Assembly: GCA_965228415.1 (NCBI GenBank)
Contig: OZ245814.1
Span: 1,922,001-1,986,000 of the forward strand
Direction of reading: 5' to 3'
Source: Agaribacillus sp965228415
GTDB taxonomy: Bacteria; Bacteroidota; Bacteroidia; Cytophagales; Cyclobacteriaceae
DNA: 64,000 nt
The notes under the pieces were generated by a model. It did no database searches, was not told where the DNA came from, and was given only the letters and a program-made list of their open reading frames with translations. The translations under genes and the position numbers were made by a program. Positions 18,795 to 27,567 of the stretch are shown here, in pieces (within the stretch, counting starts at the first letter, position 1; every line of letters begins with the position of its first letter).

Positions 18795-20429
18795 ATGAAT
18801 AACGACTTCAGCATCTCCGGTCATATCATTGACATTTTGGGGGAAAGGATTTATAAAGGGGAAATTACCGTAACAAATGGCCGCATATCCGGCATTAATG
18901 AAGCAGCGGAAGTTGAAGATCAATATTTATTACCAGGTCTTATCGATTCACATGTCCATATTGAAAGTTCCATGTTGGTACCGTCAGAGTTTGCCAGGTT
19001 ATCGGTAGTTCATGGCACGGTGGCCACTGTTTCCGACCCGCATGAAATTGGTAATGTCCTGGGGGTGGAAGGAGTAAAATATATGATTGAAAATGGGAAA
19101 GAGGTAGATTTTAAATTTTTCTTTGGCGCCCCCTCCTGCGTCCCGGCCACCTCTTTCGAAACGGCTGGAAAAACCATTACACCCGCCGAAATTGACCAGT
19201 TGTTATCCATGAAGGAAGTTAAGTATCTGGCGGAAATGATGAACTGGCCCGGTGTGCTTGGCAAGGATCCTTTGGTAATGGAAAAACTAGCCGTAGCCAA
19301 AAAGCACCAAAAGGTAATTGACGGGCACGCCCCCGGCCTAAGAGGTGATATGGCACTTGATTATATCAATGCGGGCATATCCACGGATCATGAGTGTTTT
19401 ACAAAAGAGGAAGCATTGGACAAACTGGCGCATGGCATGAAAATCATCATCAGGGAAGGAAGTGCCGCCAAAAACTTTGAGGCGCTTATCCCCTTGTTAC
19501 ATGACTATGAAAATGAAATTATGTTTTGCTCCGATGACAAACATCCGGACAACCTCGTTGAAGGCCATATTAACCAACTGGTAAAAAGGGCACTGGCAAA
19601 AGGCATCGACTTATTTAAGGTGTTAAAAGCAGCCTGCGTTAATCCTGTTCATCATTATGGACTGGAGGTCGGTCTGCTCAAGGTGGGAGATCCGGCAGAC
19701 TTTATCGTGATCGATCACCCTGAAACGTTTGAAATTATCCAGACTTTTATCAATGGAAAATTGGTTGCCGAAAATGGGGAAACCCGTATTAAATCAGTAC
19801 AAAACCCGATCATTAACAACTTTTCTATCCAGCCATTGCAACCAGCCGCACTTAAGTTACACGCTAAAGGCACCAAAATAAACGTTATTGAAGCACTGGA
19901 TGGCCAGTTGATCACTAACCGGCTAAAAGTTCCGTGTTCAGTTGAAGATGGTTTTATGGTATCAAATGTTGAGGAAGATATATTAAAGCTGGTGGTTGTC
20001 AACCGGTATCAGGCGGCTTCACCTGCAATCGCCTTTATTAAGAATTTTGGGTTAAAATCAGGGGCAATTGCTTCGTCGGTCGCTCACGACTCCCACAATA
20101 TCATCGCTGTGGGGGTTGACGATGATAGTTTGTGTCGGGCTATTAACTTAATTATTGAAGAAAAAGGAGGCGTTTCGGCTGTGGGTCAAAAGGAGGAAAG
20201 GGTGGTGCCCCTGCCCGTAGCGGGATTAATGTCACCGCTGGATGGCTATGAAATTGCCAGGGACTATGCTTCAATAGATAATTTCTCCAAAAAACTGGGA
20301 AGCAGTCTCAACTCGCCATTTATGACACTTTCTTTTATGGCTTTATTGGTGATTCCTTCCTGTAAATTAAGTGACAAAGGGTTGTTTGACGGCGAAAAAT
20401 TTGAATTCATAAAACTTTTTGAAGCATAA
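18795..20429 (+). CDS. ade: Adenine deaminase
   Basis: 544 residues from MNNDFSISGHIIDI. The longer frame starting at 18753 adds 14 residues that do not match the family start. Amidohydrolase-type enzyme converting adenine to hypoxanthine. Metal-binding and family motifs: LLPGLIDSHVHIESSM, HGTVATVSDPHEIGNVLG, DGHAPGLRG, ISTDHECFTKEEALDKL, MFCSDDKHPDNL. The C-terminal adenine deaminase domain includes AVGVDDDSLCRAIN and LPVAGLMSPLDGYE. Promoter region shared back to back with the small lipoprotein gene. Confidence 0.95.
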   Translation: MNNDFSISGHIIDILGERIYKGEITVTNGRISGINEAAEVEDQYLLPGLIDSHVHIESSMLVPSEFARLSVVHGTVATVSDPHEIGNVLGVEGVKYMIENGKEVDFKFFFGAPSCVPATSFETAGKTITPAEIDQLLSMKEVKYLAEMMNWPGVLGKDPLVMEKLAVAKKHQKVIDGHAPGLRGDMALDYINAGISTDHECFTKEEALDKLAHGMKIIIREGSAAKNFEALIPLLHDYENEIMFCSDDKHPDNLVEGHINQLVKRALAKGIDLFKVLKAACVNPVHHYGLEVGLLKVGDPADFIVIDHPETFEIIQTFINGKLVAENGETRIKSVQNPIINNFSIQPLQPAALKLHAKGTKINVIEALDGQLITNRLKVPCSVEDGFMVSNVEEDILKLVVVNRYQAASPAIAFIKNFGLKSGAIASSVAHDSHNIIAVGVDDDSLCRAINLIIEEKGGVSAVGQKEERVVPLPVAGLMSPLDGYEIARDYASIDNFSKKLGSSLNSPFMTLSFMALLVIPSCKLSDKGLFDGEKFEFIKLFEA

Positions 20430-20470
20430 TCAAGTCCTATTAAGGTGAGTACAAATAATTTAACATTAAA

Positions 20471-20755
20471 ATGGAAGATCAAAAACAAGGGAGCGCTGAA
20501 AAGCTTTTTAAGAATTTCGGAAAAAAAATTGATGAACTGATAGACAAGGCTAAAAATAACAGTGACAACCTCGATCAGCGATTTGAAGACGGGATGGAAG
20601 AAATGAAAAGAAATTGGGATAAATTCGACAGTGAAGTCAAAAATTTCACTGAAGAGCACAAAGACAAGTTCCAGGAGGTTGGCATTCAAATAGAAAAGGC
20701 AGCACAGGAACTAAAAAAAGCAGTAGAAGCCGCTTTTTCAAAAAGCAAAAATTAA
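20471..20755 (+). CDS. Small charged helical protein
   Basis: 94 residues, no signal peptide. Almost entirely predicted amphipathic helix: heptad-like repeats of Lys/Glu/Asp with regularly placed Phe, Leu and Ile (for example ELIDKAKNNSDNL, VKNFTEEHKDKFQEVG, AAQELKKAVEAAF). This resembles apolipoprotein-like or coiled-coil small proteins but carries no diagnostic motif. Starts 41 bp after ade on the same strand and may be co-transcribed. Function unknown. Confidence 0.7.
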   Translation: MEDQKQGSAEKLFKNFGKKIDELIDKAKNNSDNLDQRFEDGMEEMKRNWDKFDSEVKNFTEEHKDKFQEVGIQIEKAAQELKKAVEAAFSKSKN

Positions 20756-20909
20756 ATGGGCCTGAAGGTTAGCTGTGTTAAGGATTAAAACCTTAGATAC
20801 CGCCAATTTTCCGTTTAAATAATTAGCATTGATGAAAAGCGCAAAATTTTATTTTTTAGCAAAAAATTAAATATTCAGTCAGGGACAAAACCTCAAAACA
20901 TCGTAGTAC

Positions 20910-21623
20910 ATGACCAGGATTATTGAAACTAAAGAAATCTCAAGGGTTTATCAAATGGGGAGCGAAACCATTAATGCCCTGGTGTCTGTTTCCATAAGCA
21001 TCAACAAAGGCGAATATGTAGCCTTCATGGGACCTTCCGGTTCGGGTAAATCAACCCTGATGAATATCATTGGTTGCCTGGATACTCCTTCGTCGGGCAC
21101 TTATATTTTAAATAATAATGACGTAAGTGACCTCACCGAAAATGAATTGGCAGAAATACGTAACAAAGAGATTGGTTTCGTTTTTCAAACTTTCAATCTT
21201 TTGCCCAGAGCCAGCTCATTGGAAAATGTGGCGCTCCCGCTGGTCTATGCCGGACTGAGCAAATATGAGCGGGAAGAAAGAGCACTGGCGGCTTTGGATA
21301 ATGTGGGTTTGGCCGACAGGGCCAGCCATAAACCCAACGAACTATCCGGTGGGCAGCGCCAGCGGGTGGCTATCGCCAGGGCCCTGGTTAATGACCCTAG
21401 TATTATTTTGGCCGACGAACCAACGGGAAACCTTGATTCAAAAACCTCCTATAGCATCATGGATTTATTCCAGGAGTTACACGATAAGGGAAATACCATC
21501 ATTATGGTTACACATGAGGATGACATCGCCCACTACGCTCACCGTATTGTACGGCTGCGGGATGGACTGATTGAAAAAGACGAAATGAATGAAAGCGTTA
21601 GCAATACCCGCCCAGTTAGCTAG
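20910..21623 (+). CDS. LolD/MacB-type ABC transporter ATPase
   Basis: 237 residues, a single complete nucleotide-binding domain: Walker A GPSGSGKST near residue 40, Q-loop FVFQTFNLLPRASSLENV, signature LSGGQRQRVAIARAL, Walker B IILADEPTG followed by NLDSKTS, and His switch VTHEDD. The NLLPRA and EPTGNLDS forms place it with the LolD/MacB/FtsE group, which powers permeases of the FtsX/MacB fold. No permease is adjacent. The two prefix-domain permeases elsewhere in the window lack ATPase domains and are candidate partners, but this is inference. Confidence 0.92.
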   Translation: MTRIIETKEISRVYQMGSETINALVSVSISINKGEYVAFMGPSGSGKSTLMNIIGCLDTPSSGTYILNNNDVSDLTENELAEIRNKEIGFVFQTFNLLPRASSLENVALPLVYAGLSKYEREERALAALDNVGLADRASHKPNELSGGQRQRVAIARALVNDPSIILADEPTGNLDSKTSYSIMDLFQELHDKGNTIIMVTHEDDIAHYAHRIVRLRDGLIEKDEMNESVSNTRPVS

Positions 21624-21656
21624 GAAAGGAAATAACCAACCGACCGCTACACCTTC

Positions 21657-21689
21657 TTTTGATTGGTAGTTAAATTTTGAATATACTTG
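21657..21689 (+). promoter_or_regulatory. Candidate Bacteroidota promoter for the adenosyltransferase gene
   Basis: TTTTG at 21657-21661 and TATACTTG at 21682-21689 with a 20-bp spacer. This fits the Bacteroidota housekeeping pattern TTTG-N19/20-TAnnTTTG with one mismatch. It lies 67 bp before the ATG at 21757. Confidence 0.45.
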
Positions 21690-21756
21690 TTTGTAGAAAA
21701 GAAGTACCATACAGCGGTTTCAAATAATACTTCCATCAAAAATCTGGCAAACTACC

Positions 21757-22314
21757 ATGAAGATATACACTAAAACCGGCGACAAGGGAACTACTGCCTT
21801 ATTAGGTGGTACAAGAGTTGCTAAATCTCACGCAAGGATAGAGGCTTACGGCACCGTAGATGAATTAAATTCCTACATTGGATTGGTCGGTGACCAGGAA
21901 GTAAATGTCAAACGAAAAACAATGCTGCGTGAAATTCAGGATAGATTATTTACCATTGGCGCCACCTTGGCTTCCGATCCTGAAAAGTCAAAAGTTGAAA
22001 TACCTGATTTGTTGGAAAGCGATGTCAGCCGGCTGGAAGAAGACATCGACCGTATGACGGCTGAGCTTCCCGAAATGAGATCCTTTATTTTGCCAGGGGG
22101 GCATCAGGCGGTCTCATTTTGTCATATCGCGCGATGCGTTTGCCGCAGGGCTGAAAGATTAGCCATTGGTCTGAACCAGGATGAGTTTGTGGCAGCGTTG
22201 GTCATCAAGTATTTAAACAGGCTTTCCGATTACCTTTTTGTATTGTCAAGAAAAATGACACAGGAACTGGGGGCTGAGGAAATTCCCTGGAGACCAAGAG
22301 AAAAAAAACCCTGA
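21757..22314 (+). CDS. Cob(I)alamin adenosyltransferase, PduO type
   Basis: 185 residues. Transfers the adenosyl group of ATP to cob(I)alamin to make coenzyme B12. Family signatures: KIYTKTGDKGTTALLGGTRV at the N-terminus (ATP-binding), IEAYGTVDELNSYIG, FILPGGHQAVSFCHIARCVCRRAER with the substrate-contacting arginines, and KYLNRLSDYLFVLSR. No other cobalamin genes are nearby, which is usual for this salvage enzyme. Ends in a shared bidirectional terminator. Confidence 0.94.
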   Translation: MKIYTKTGDKGTTALLGGTRVAKSHARIEAYGTVDELNSYIGLVGDQEVNVKRKTMLREIQDRLFTIGATLASDPEKSKVEIPDLLESDVSRLEEDIDRMTAELPEMRSFILPGGHQAVSFCHIARCVCRRAERLAIGLNQDEFVAALVIKYLNRLSDYLFVLSRKMTQELGAEEIPWRPREKKP

Positions 22315-22333
22315 AGCCACAGGCCCCAGGGTT
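22307..22333. terminator. Bidirectional terminator between convergent genes
   Basis: AACCCTG and CAGGGTT pair with a 13-nt loop that contains a short inner GCC/GGC pair. A run of eight A's precedes it. It overlaps the last codons of the adenosyltransferase gene and lies before the stop of the convergent secreted-protein gene; as read on the minus strand the A-run becomes a good T-tract. Confidence 0.7.
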
Positions 22334-22352
22334 CTATAAAATATTTTATGCC

Positions 22353-23882
22353 TTAGAATGTAAGTGACTCCAGGCCAATATTTACTGTTTTGCTTTTTCT
22401 ATCGTAAGCGTAAATACAGGTATGTCCCGCTTTACCCCTTAATGCGCCGGTCTTGGCATTTTTAGGATCTCCGACAACCATTTTTAACTTTTTAGACATC
22501 GGGATCTTTTTGGTCTCTGAATCCTCTCCCCTGGCAATGGTAGATATACCAACGTAAGGTTTTCCGGATCCAAGTTTGGCGCCTTCCCAGTTGGTGTACA
22601 CAATGGCCGGTTTGCCCGAATCCGGTAAAGTGGTAACATATTCAAAAGTAAACATATTGAACCGCTTCAAATAATACGCGAGCGATACTCCGCCGGCGCT
22701 GGCAATGGTCCCGTCCACATAGATGGATTTATACGGTTTTTCAATTTTGTTAATGTCAAGTGGTTTCCCATTGTCATCATAATTAAAAATAATATAATCC
22801 ATCACCGTAAAACCCATTGGTGCATTGTTGGACCCACCGGCGGCGGCCAGCACCGTACCTGCCTTCACCGTTTTTCTAAATGTTTCGGCAATCACCTGGT
22901 AGCTCCCACCGGTTTTCGTGATCTCATGGAACAAAACTTTTGGTTTGGAACCTATGCTAAACTTTCTGGATGTCGCCTTAAGGGCATGTTTAATGCCGTT
23001 ATCCCAGTCAATATTGTTAAAGGCAAGCTTCTTGCCTTCCGGAGATAATTTCAAAAAGAATATCCCATCGGAATTAACCTGACGCCATTTGCTGCCTTCA
23101 AAATACATACCGGCAGTCACAATATTGCCGCTTGGTTCTACCAGGAAGGCCGATGGCAGTCCGGTGATTTGTCCATTATACAGATCGTATTCAAATTGTT
23201 TGGTACCGTTGTTATCGTCAAAGCTCACCAGTTTTCCCAGTACTTTTTTGGACATCAGGGTGGGTTTTTCAATGGTTATCAGCAGGAGCTTGTTGTTGCC
23301 AGCCTCGGCGGCCTCAATGCCTACATATCCCCTGTCCCTGGTCACCGTTTCTTCCCAAACTGTGTTTAGATCACGATCGATTTTTTCAACTGAATAGCCC
23401 CATTTCTTCTCCTTTACGGCTGATGTTACATAAAATCCGCTTCCGTCTGTCCCGGGAAATACCTTCATTGAATTGGCTGTGGCAAACTTTCGATGTTTTC
23501 TGTCCTCTCTTTTGATCACATTGCCATCACTATCGATAGTAATAAAAGTGTTTAATTTCTTGCTGGCATCGGAAAAAATGAAAAGAAAATCCTTTCCGTT
23601 GTACTCAGATCCAATTAATGCCGACCTTTTGGTTACGGTAACAGGGGTTTGTTTGACAAGGTTTAAGTCTAAATCCAAAATGTCAAGATTTAGCGTAACC
23701 ATCCCCTTTTTCAGCTTCTCACTTAAATAATAAGTATAATAACCTACGGCCTTATCGCCGTTAGTAATAGACTCCACACCCCTGAAATGCAGGGGCTTTA
23801 CGCCAGTAATTTGATATTGCTGCGCGTTTACGGTGGTAATTACACAAAAAAATAACGTGCTTAAGATAATTGTTTTTCTCAT
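22353..23882 (-). CDS. Hypothetical secreted protein
   Basis: 509 residues. Signal peptide MRKTIILSTLFFCVITTVNAQQ with likely cleavage after the Ala near residue 20. The mature protein is rich in beta-strand patterns alternating with Gly and Asp turns (DSDGNVIKRED, DRDLNTVWEETV, SPEGKKLAFNNIDWD), suggestive of a propeller-like fold, but I cannot name a family. Likely periplasmic or outer-membrane associated. Transcribed alone, convergent with the adenosyltransferase gene and divergent from the 23932 gene. Confidence 0.75.
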   Translation of the reverse strand: MRKTIILSTLFFCVITTVNAQQYQITGVKPLHFRGVESITNGDKAVGYYTYYLSEKLKKGMVTLNLDILDLDLNLVKQTPVTVTKRSALIGSEYNGKDFLFIFSDASKKLNTFITIDSDGNVIKREDRKHRKFATANSMKVFPGTDGSGFYVTSAVKEKKWGYSVEKIDRDLNTVWEETVTRDRGYVGIEAAEAGNNKLLLITIEKPTLMSKKVLGKLVSFDDNNGTKQFEYDLYNGQITGLPSAFLVEPSGNIVTAGMYFEGSKWRQVNSDGIFFLKLSPEGKKLAFNNIDWDNGIKHALKATSRKFSIGSKPKVLFHEITKTGGSYQVIAETFRKTVKAGTVLAAAGGSNNAPMGFTVMDYIIFNYDDNGKPLDINKIEKPYKSIYVDGTIASAGGVSLAYYLKRFNMFTFEYVTTLPDSGKPAIVYTNWEGAKLGSGKPYVGISTIARGEDSETKKIPMSKKLKMVVGDPKNAKTGALRGKAGHTCIYAYDRKSKTVNIGLESLTF

Positions 23883-23931
23883 GTCTGTTCGTAAAAAAAT
23901 ATTTGGTTAATTGCCAAATCTATTTTTGTTC

Positions 23932-24498
23932 ATGAAAAAGAAAAATAAAATACTTTGTCTTATAGTACTCGTATTATCATTTGGGCCCTTTTGCTCAAAA
24001 GCGCAGGAAGAGGAATCTCTACGGTTTACTTATGATGGTGATGATGCCAAAATTGCCCGATTGACAAAGCAAAACATGCATTTTGGGTCGGCAGCGTATG
24101 GCTTCATTGCCGATGAAGAAGGAATTGCGCTTCCTTTTTTGATAACGCTTAATTACGAATATGGAACCAGGTTACTTGAAATTGACGACATCGCCGGCAT
24201 TTCCCTCAATTTTAACCCTCATATCGCTATAACACACTTTTTTGTCGGTCGTATTAGCGGTTCAGCTAACCTGAACCTTTTCAACTACGCCACAGAATCC
24301 TCCGAGCAAAAACTGGGACTTTTCGCAGGTATTGGCTATGAATACTTTGGATCATCCTTTGGTGTCAATGACCTGTATCCGGTGGTGAGAGGTGGGTTCA
24401 TTTTTGACAATTTCAGATTATTATTTCAAAACGGCATCCAAACCGATTTTGAACCTGGGAAATACCTTGTTTCAGTGGGTGCCAAAATCGATTTATAA
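23932..24498 (+). CDS. Hypothetical outer-membrane beta-barrel-like protein
   Basis: 188 residues from MKKKNKILCLIVLVLSF, a typical signal peptide ending near SKAQ. The frame opens seven codons earlier with TTG but that is unlikely to be used. The mature part has alternating aromatic/hydrophobic strands (ITLNYEYGTRLLEI, GISLNFNPHIAITHFFVG, LGLFAGIGYEYFGSSF) and ends KYLVSVGAKIDL, like small outer-membrane barrels. Followed after 2 bp by the MORN-repeat gene, so they are co-transcribed. Confidence 0.72.
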   Translation: MKKKNKILCLIVLVLSFGPFCSKAQEEESLRFTYDGDDAKIARLTKQNMHFGSAAYGFIADEEGIALPFLITLNYEYGTRLLEIDDIAGISLNFNPHIAITHFFVGRISGSANLNLFNYATESSEQKLGLFAGIGYEYFGSSFGVNDLYPVVRGGFIFDNFRLLFQNGIQTDFEPGKYLVSVGAKIDL

Positions 24499-24500
24499 CC

Positions 24501-25493
24501 ATGAAAAAAGCTATTTTTTTACTTGTAATTGTGAGTATTCACTTAACTGTACCCGCTCAAAAAAAAGAAACTACCTACTGGAATGAAAAAACCGGGCAGC
24601 TAAAAAGCCAGGGACTTCTGAATCGCAAGGGATATAAAGAAGGCAGATGGCAAAGTTGGTATAAAGACGGGCAACTCCGCTCGGAGGAACACTACGAGAA
24701 TGGTGTAAAACTGGGGAAATGCACTCATTGGTATCCCAATGGGCAATTAAAAAATTCCACGGTCTATGTGCCCAGCGACTACTTCCACGAATTTAAAATC
24801 GAAAGGGAATCCTTTCCTGCAGATGGGAATTGGGTCAGCTATTTTGCCAACGGGCAAATACAATCCGAAGGAAAATATCTCAGGGGTGCTAAGGATGGTA
24901 TCTGGACGGACTACTTTGAAAATGGCCACAAGAAAAAAGTATATATGGTGCAAAACGAATTGAAGGAAGGTCAGTGGGAGGAGTATTACGAGAGTGGTCA
25001 GCAAAAAAGTATTGGAAATTACAAAAACAATGACAAAGCTGATCAATGGAAGTACTTTCATGAAAATGGCCAGGTAAAGCGTGTTGAATTTTATGATGAG
25101 CGCGGTAAGGTGAATGGCAAATTTGTTGTTTACCACGACAATGGAAAACTAAAAGAGGAAGGAAGCTATATAGCCGGTAAAAAAGAGGGGATCTGGAAAA
25201 TGTGGCACCCTGACGGCAGTAAAAAAATGGAATCATACCACCGGAATGGCCGATATGACGGAACCTATAAAAGCTGGCACAACACTGGTGAAATGGCGGA
25301 AAATGGCACCTATGATAACGGGCTTAAAATTGGCGAGTGGAATGAATGGCATCAATCTGGACAACTAAGGTGTAAGACGATTTACAAAAATGGTCTGAAA
25401 GACGATCGCTGTCAGTTCTGGAATGACGAGGGCCAGCTGGTGAAGGAAATACTGTACAAAAACGGCAAAAAGAAGAAAGAAACCCGTCTTTGA
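24501..25493 (+). CDS. Secreted MORN-repeat (YwqK-like) protein
   Basis: 330 residues with a signal peptide (MKKAIFLLVIVSIHLTVPAQ). The rest is a tandem array of about a dozen MORN_2-type repeats of roughly 22-25 residues, each with an aromatic-x-NGQL/K core: WYKDGQLRSEEHYENG, WYPNGQLKNS, YFANGQIQSEGKY, YHDNGKLKEEGSY, WHPDGSKKMESYH, WHQSGQLRCKTIY. Homologues are often annotated 'toxin-antitoxin YwqK antitoxin', a label that should not be read as function here because no toxin is nearby. Likely a periplasmic or surface beta-rich protein co-expressed with the barrel-like protein. Confidence 0.88.
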   Translation: MKKAIFLLVIVSIHLTVPAQKKETTYWNEKTGQLKSQGLLNRKGYKEGRWQSWYKDGQLRSEEHYENGVKLGKCTHWYPNGQLKNSTVYVPSDYFHEFKIERESFPADGNWVSYFANGQIQSEGKYLRGAKDGIWTDYFENGHKKKVYMVQNELKEGQWEEYYESGQQKSIGNYKNNDKADQWKYFHENGQVKRVEFYDERGKVNGKFVVYHDNGKLKEEGSYIAGKKEGIWKMWHPDGSKKMESYHRNGRYDGTYKSWHNTGEMAENGTYDNGLKIGEWNEWHQSGQLRCKTIYKNGLKDDRCQFWNDEGQLVKEILYKNGKKKKETRL

Positions 25494-25540
25494 CAAATAC
25501 GGTTTTTTTAGCAAATGATCCCTTTTATTAAATAGTGATC

Positions 25541-25572
25541 TTTGACGATTTATTCTTTTTTCCGTATCTTTG
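25541..25572 (+). promoter_or_regulatory. Promoter of ilvE
   Basis: TTTG at 25541-25544 and TATCTTTG at 25565-25572, spacer 20 bp: an exact match to the Bacteroidota consensus. The ATG of ilvE is 34 bp downstream. Confidence 0.7.
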
Positions 25573-25606
25573 AAGCTCGTTTATTCCATATTTAAACCCC
25601 GTTATC

Positions 25607-26671
25607 ATGATTGAGACGATAGATATTAAAATAGGGCAGACTGCTAAATCCAGAATCAATGAGTTGGATTTTGACAACATACCATTTGGAAGGGTCTTTT
25701 CAGATCATATGTTCGTCGCGGAGTTTGATAACGGTGTTTGGAAAAATTTTGAAATCAAACCTTACGAATTTCTGAGCTTGTCTCCGGCCAATACCATACT
25801 GCACTATGGTCAGTCGGTATTTGAAGGAATGAAGGCTTATAAAAATCTTAATGGTGAAGCCATACTTTTCAGGCCCCTGGACAATTTCATACGGTTGAAC
25901 AAATCAGCCAGAAGGATGTGTATTCCGGAATTACCCGAAGAACTTTTTATGGGGGGGATGACGGAACTGATCAGGAAGGATTCTCAGTGGATCCCGGACC
26001 GTCCCGGCACCTCTTTATATGTAAGGCCATTTATCTTTGCATCTGACGATTATATTGGTATAAAGCCTTCTGATACTTATAAATTTATCATCTTCACATG
26101 CCCCGTAGGTGCCTATTACAGCAAGCCTGTAAGGGTAAAAATAGAGACAGCGTTTTCAAGAGCCTTTGAGGGTGGCGTAGGTTATGCCAAAACCGGAGGT
26201 AACTATGCGGCTTCGTTGTACCCTGCCAAACTGGCTCAGGAGAAAGGATATGATCAGTTGATCTGGACTGATGGCAAGACACATCAATACATCGAAGAAT
26301 CGGGCACTATGAACCTGATGTTCGTTATTGATGGAAAAATAATTACCGCCCCTACCGATGATACCATATTGAAAGGGGTAACCAGGGACAGTGCGCTGAC
26401 CCTTGCCAGAGACTGGGGTGTTGAGGTTGAAGAACGAAAAGTTTCCGTTAGTGAAATACTGGAGGCCCTCAAGGCCGGAAAGGTACAGGAAGCTTTTGGC
26501 ACCGGCACCGCAGCTACCATTGCTCATATCGCCGAGATCGGTTACGAAGGTGTAGATTATCAACTACCCCCTGTTGAAGGACGAACCATTTCCAATAAGA
26601 TCCTGGCTGCTTTAAATGATATTAAGTTGGGTAAAGCAGAAGACAAATTTAACTGGATCCACAAAGTCTGA
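25607..26671 (+). CDS. ilvE: Branched-chain amino acid aminotransferase
   Basis: 354 residues, class IV PLP fold, long (type II) BCAT form. Interconverts Leu/Ile/Val and their 2-oxo acids with glutamate. Landmarks: LHYGQSVFEGMKAYK near residue 65, YVRPFIFASDDYIG near 138, the PLP lysine Lys195 in YAKTGGNYAASL, EESGTMNLMFV, and GTGTAATIAHI near the C-terminus. Has its own strong promoter match. Confidence 0.96.
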   Translation: MIETIDIKIGQTAKSRINELDFDNIPFGRVFSDHMFVAEFDNGVWKNFEIKPYEFLSLSPANTILHYGQSVFEGMKAYKNLNGEAILFRPLDNFIRLNKSARRMCIPELPEELFMGGMTELIRKDSQWIPDRPGTSLYVRPFIFASDDYIGIKPSDTYKFIIFTCPVGAYYSKPVRVKIETAFSRAFEGGVGYAKTGGNYAASLYPAKLAQEKGYDQLIWTDGKTHQYIEESGTMNLMFVIDGKIITAPTDDTILKGVTRDSALTLARDWGVEVEERKVSVSEILEALKAGKVQEAFGTGTAATIAHIAEIGYEGVDYQLPPVEGRTISNKILAALNDIKLGKAEDKFNWIHKV

Positions 26672-26973
26672 CTTAGATTTTAAAACGGACTATCATCCTT
26701 TTTTTCAGGAAACACCAGGTAACGCCTTGCGCAGAAGGTGATGCATCCGTACAAATATTAAACCATAGTATCAAGGTTGTATCCACTTGTGGATAGAACT
26801 GGAAATGCGGGACCCGGTCGTCAGAAAAAAGCTGCTTCCCCGATGATATTTTGGTCAGTCGGTGTTTTTCTTCTTTTGGATCATGCCGGCTGCGCTTTTA
26901 ATGATGATTGCAACCAGTATAATTAGCAGTCGGGAGCAGACAACTATAAGACTGATATTTTCATTATCAATAC
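26672..26973. other. Intergenic region, no gene seen
   Basis: About 300 bp between ilvE and the next hypothetical gene. A minus-strand frame (26855-27112) overlaps the start of the downstream gene and has no recognisable protein character. No terminator with a clear stem and T-run was found after ilvE. Confidence 0.4.
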
Positions 26974-27507
26974 ATGTCTCAATTATTAAAATATTGTTTG
27001 TTACTGACCATGGTTTTCTACATCGCCGATACCGCTGCCCAGCAGGGACATAAATACCTGATGCTGGAAAGGGGGCGAAGCCTGAAAAAAATAAGGATCT
27101 ATCCAGGGTCAACGCTTCGATTTAAATTTGAGGATGATAAACATTTTTATTCCGGACAGATAAAAGACCTTCGCGGAGATATAATTATTTTTGAAAATTC
27201 GATCATCAAAGTACAGGAAATTGCCGGGATAGATATTTCGGGGTTTAAAAAACAACCATCATTGCTGCACGGGTTGGCGAAAAAACTACCCATTGCCGGA
27301 GCCGGATACTTTTTAATTGACCAATTTAACCGGTCCGTTGTCAATGGACAATCACTTTATGTAGACCGTAAGGTATTAAGAACCAGCGCTATCATGGTGG
27401 GCATGGGATTACTGTTGGGCTTCACGGTTAAAAAAAATGTCAAGATCAAGGGCCGAAATCGACTGCGTATTGTAAACTTACTTCCCGAGGCAAACAACAA
27501 AAATTGA
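26974..27507 (+). CDS. Hypothetical exported protein
   Basis: 177 residues. Starts with a signal-like hydrophobic stretch (LLKYCLLLTMVFYIADTAAQQ). The middle part GSTLRFKFEDDKHFYSGQIKDLRGDIIIFE resembles a small SH3-like or PilZ-like beta strand set, and there are two C-terminal hydrophobic segments (LPIAGAGYFLIDQF and AIMVGMGLLLGFTV). I do not recognise the family. It lies 60 bp upstream of prfB on the same strand. Confidence 0.65.
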   Translation: MSQLLKYCLLLTMVFYIADTAAQQGHKYLMLERGRSLKKIRIYPGSTLRFKFEDDKHFYSGQIKDLRGDIIIFENSIIKVQEIAGIDISGFKKQPSLLHGLAKKLPIAGAGYFLIDQFNRSVVNGQSLYVDRKVLRTSAIMVGMGLLLGFTVKKNVKIKGRNRLRIVNLLPEANNKN

Positions 27508-27536
27508 TTAAGGCCTGATTTTTCGCCTCAACTCAT

Positions 27537-27544
27537 TATATTTG
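27537..27544 (+). promoter_or_regulatory. Candidate -7 element for prfB
   Basis: TATATTTG matches the TAnnTTTG consensus exactly and lies 23 bp before the prfB ATG. A properly spaced TTG element is not evident, so the call is tentative. Confidence 0.35.
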
Positions 27545-27567
27545 GCCATCATTAATCAAATTTAAAT

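Noticed and set aside
24501..25493. Toxin-antitoxin interpretation of the YwqK-like MORN protein
   Set aside because: The protein has a signal peptide and no toxin gene nearby; the database-style label is not supported by context.
26855..27112. 85-codon minus-strand frame with a hydrophobic segment
   Set aside because: It overlaps the start of a better-supported plus-strand gene, has no signal or family motif, and its composition looks like antisense coding shadow.
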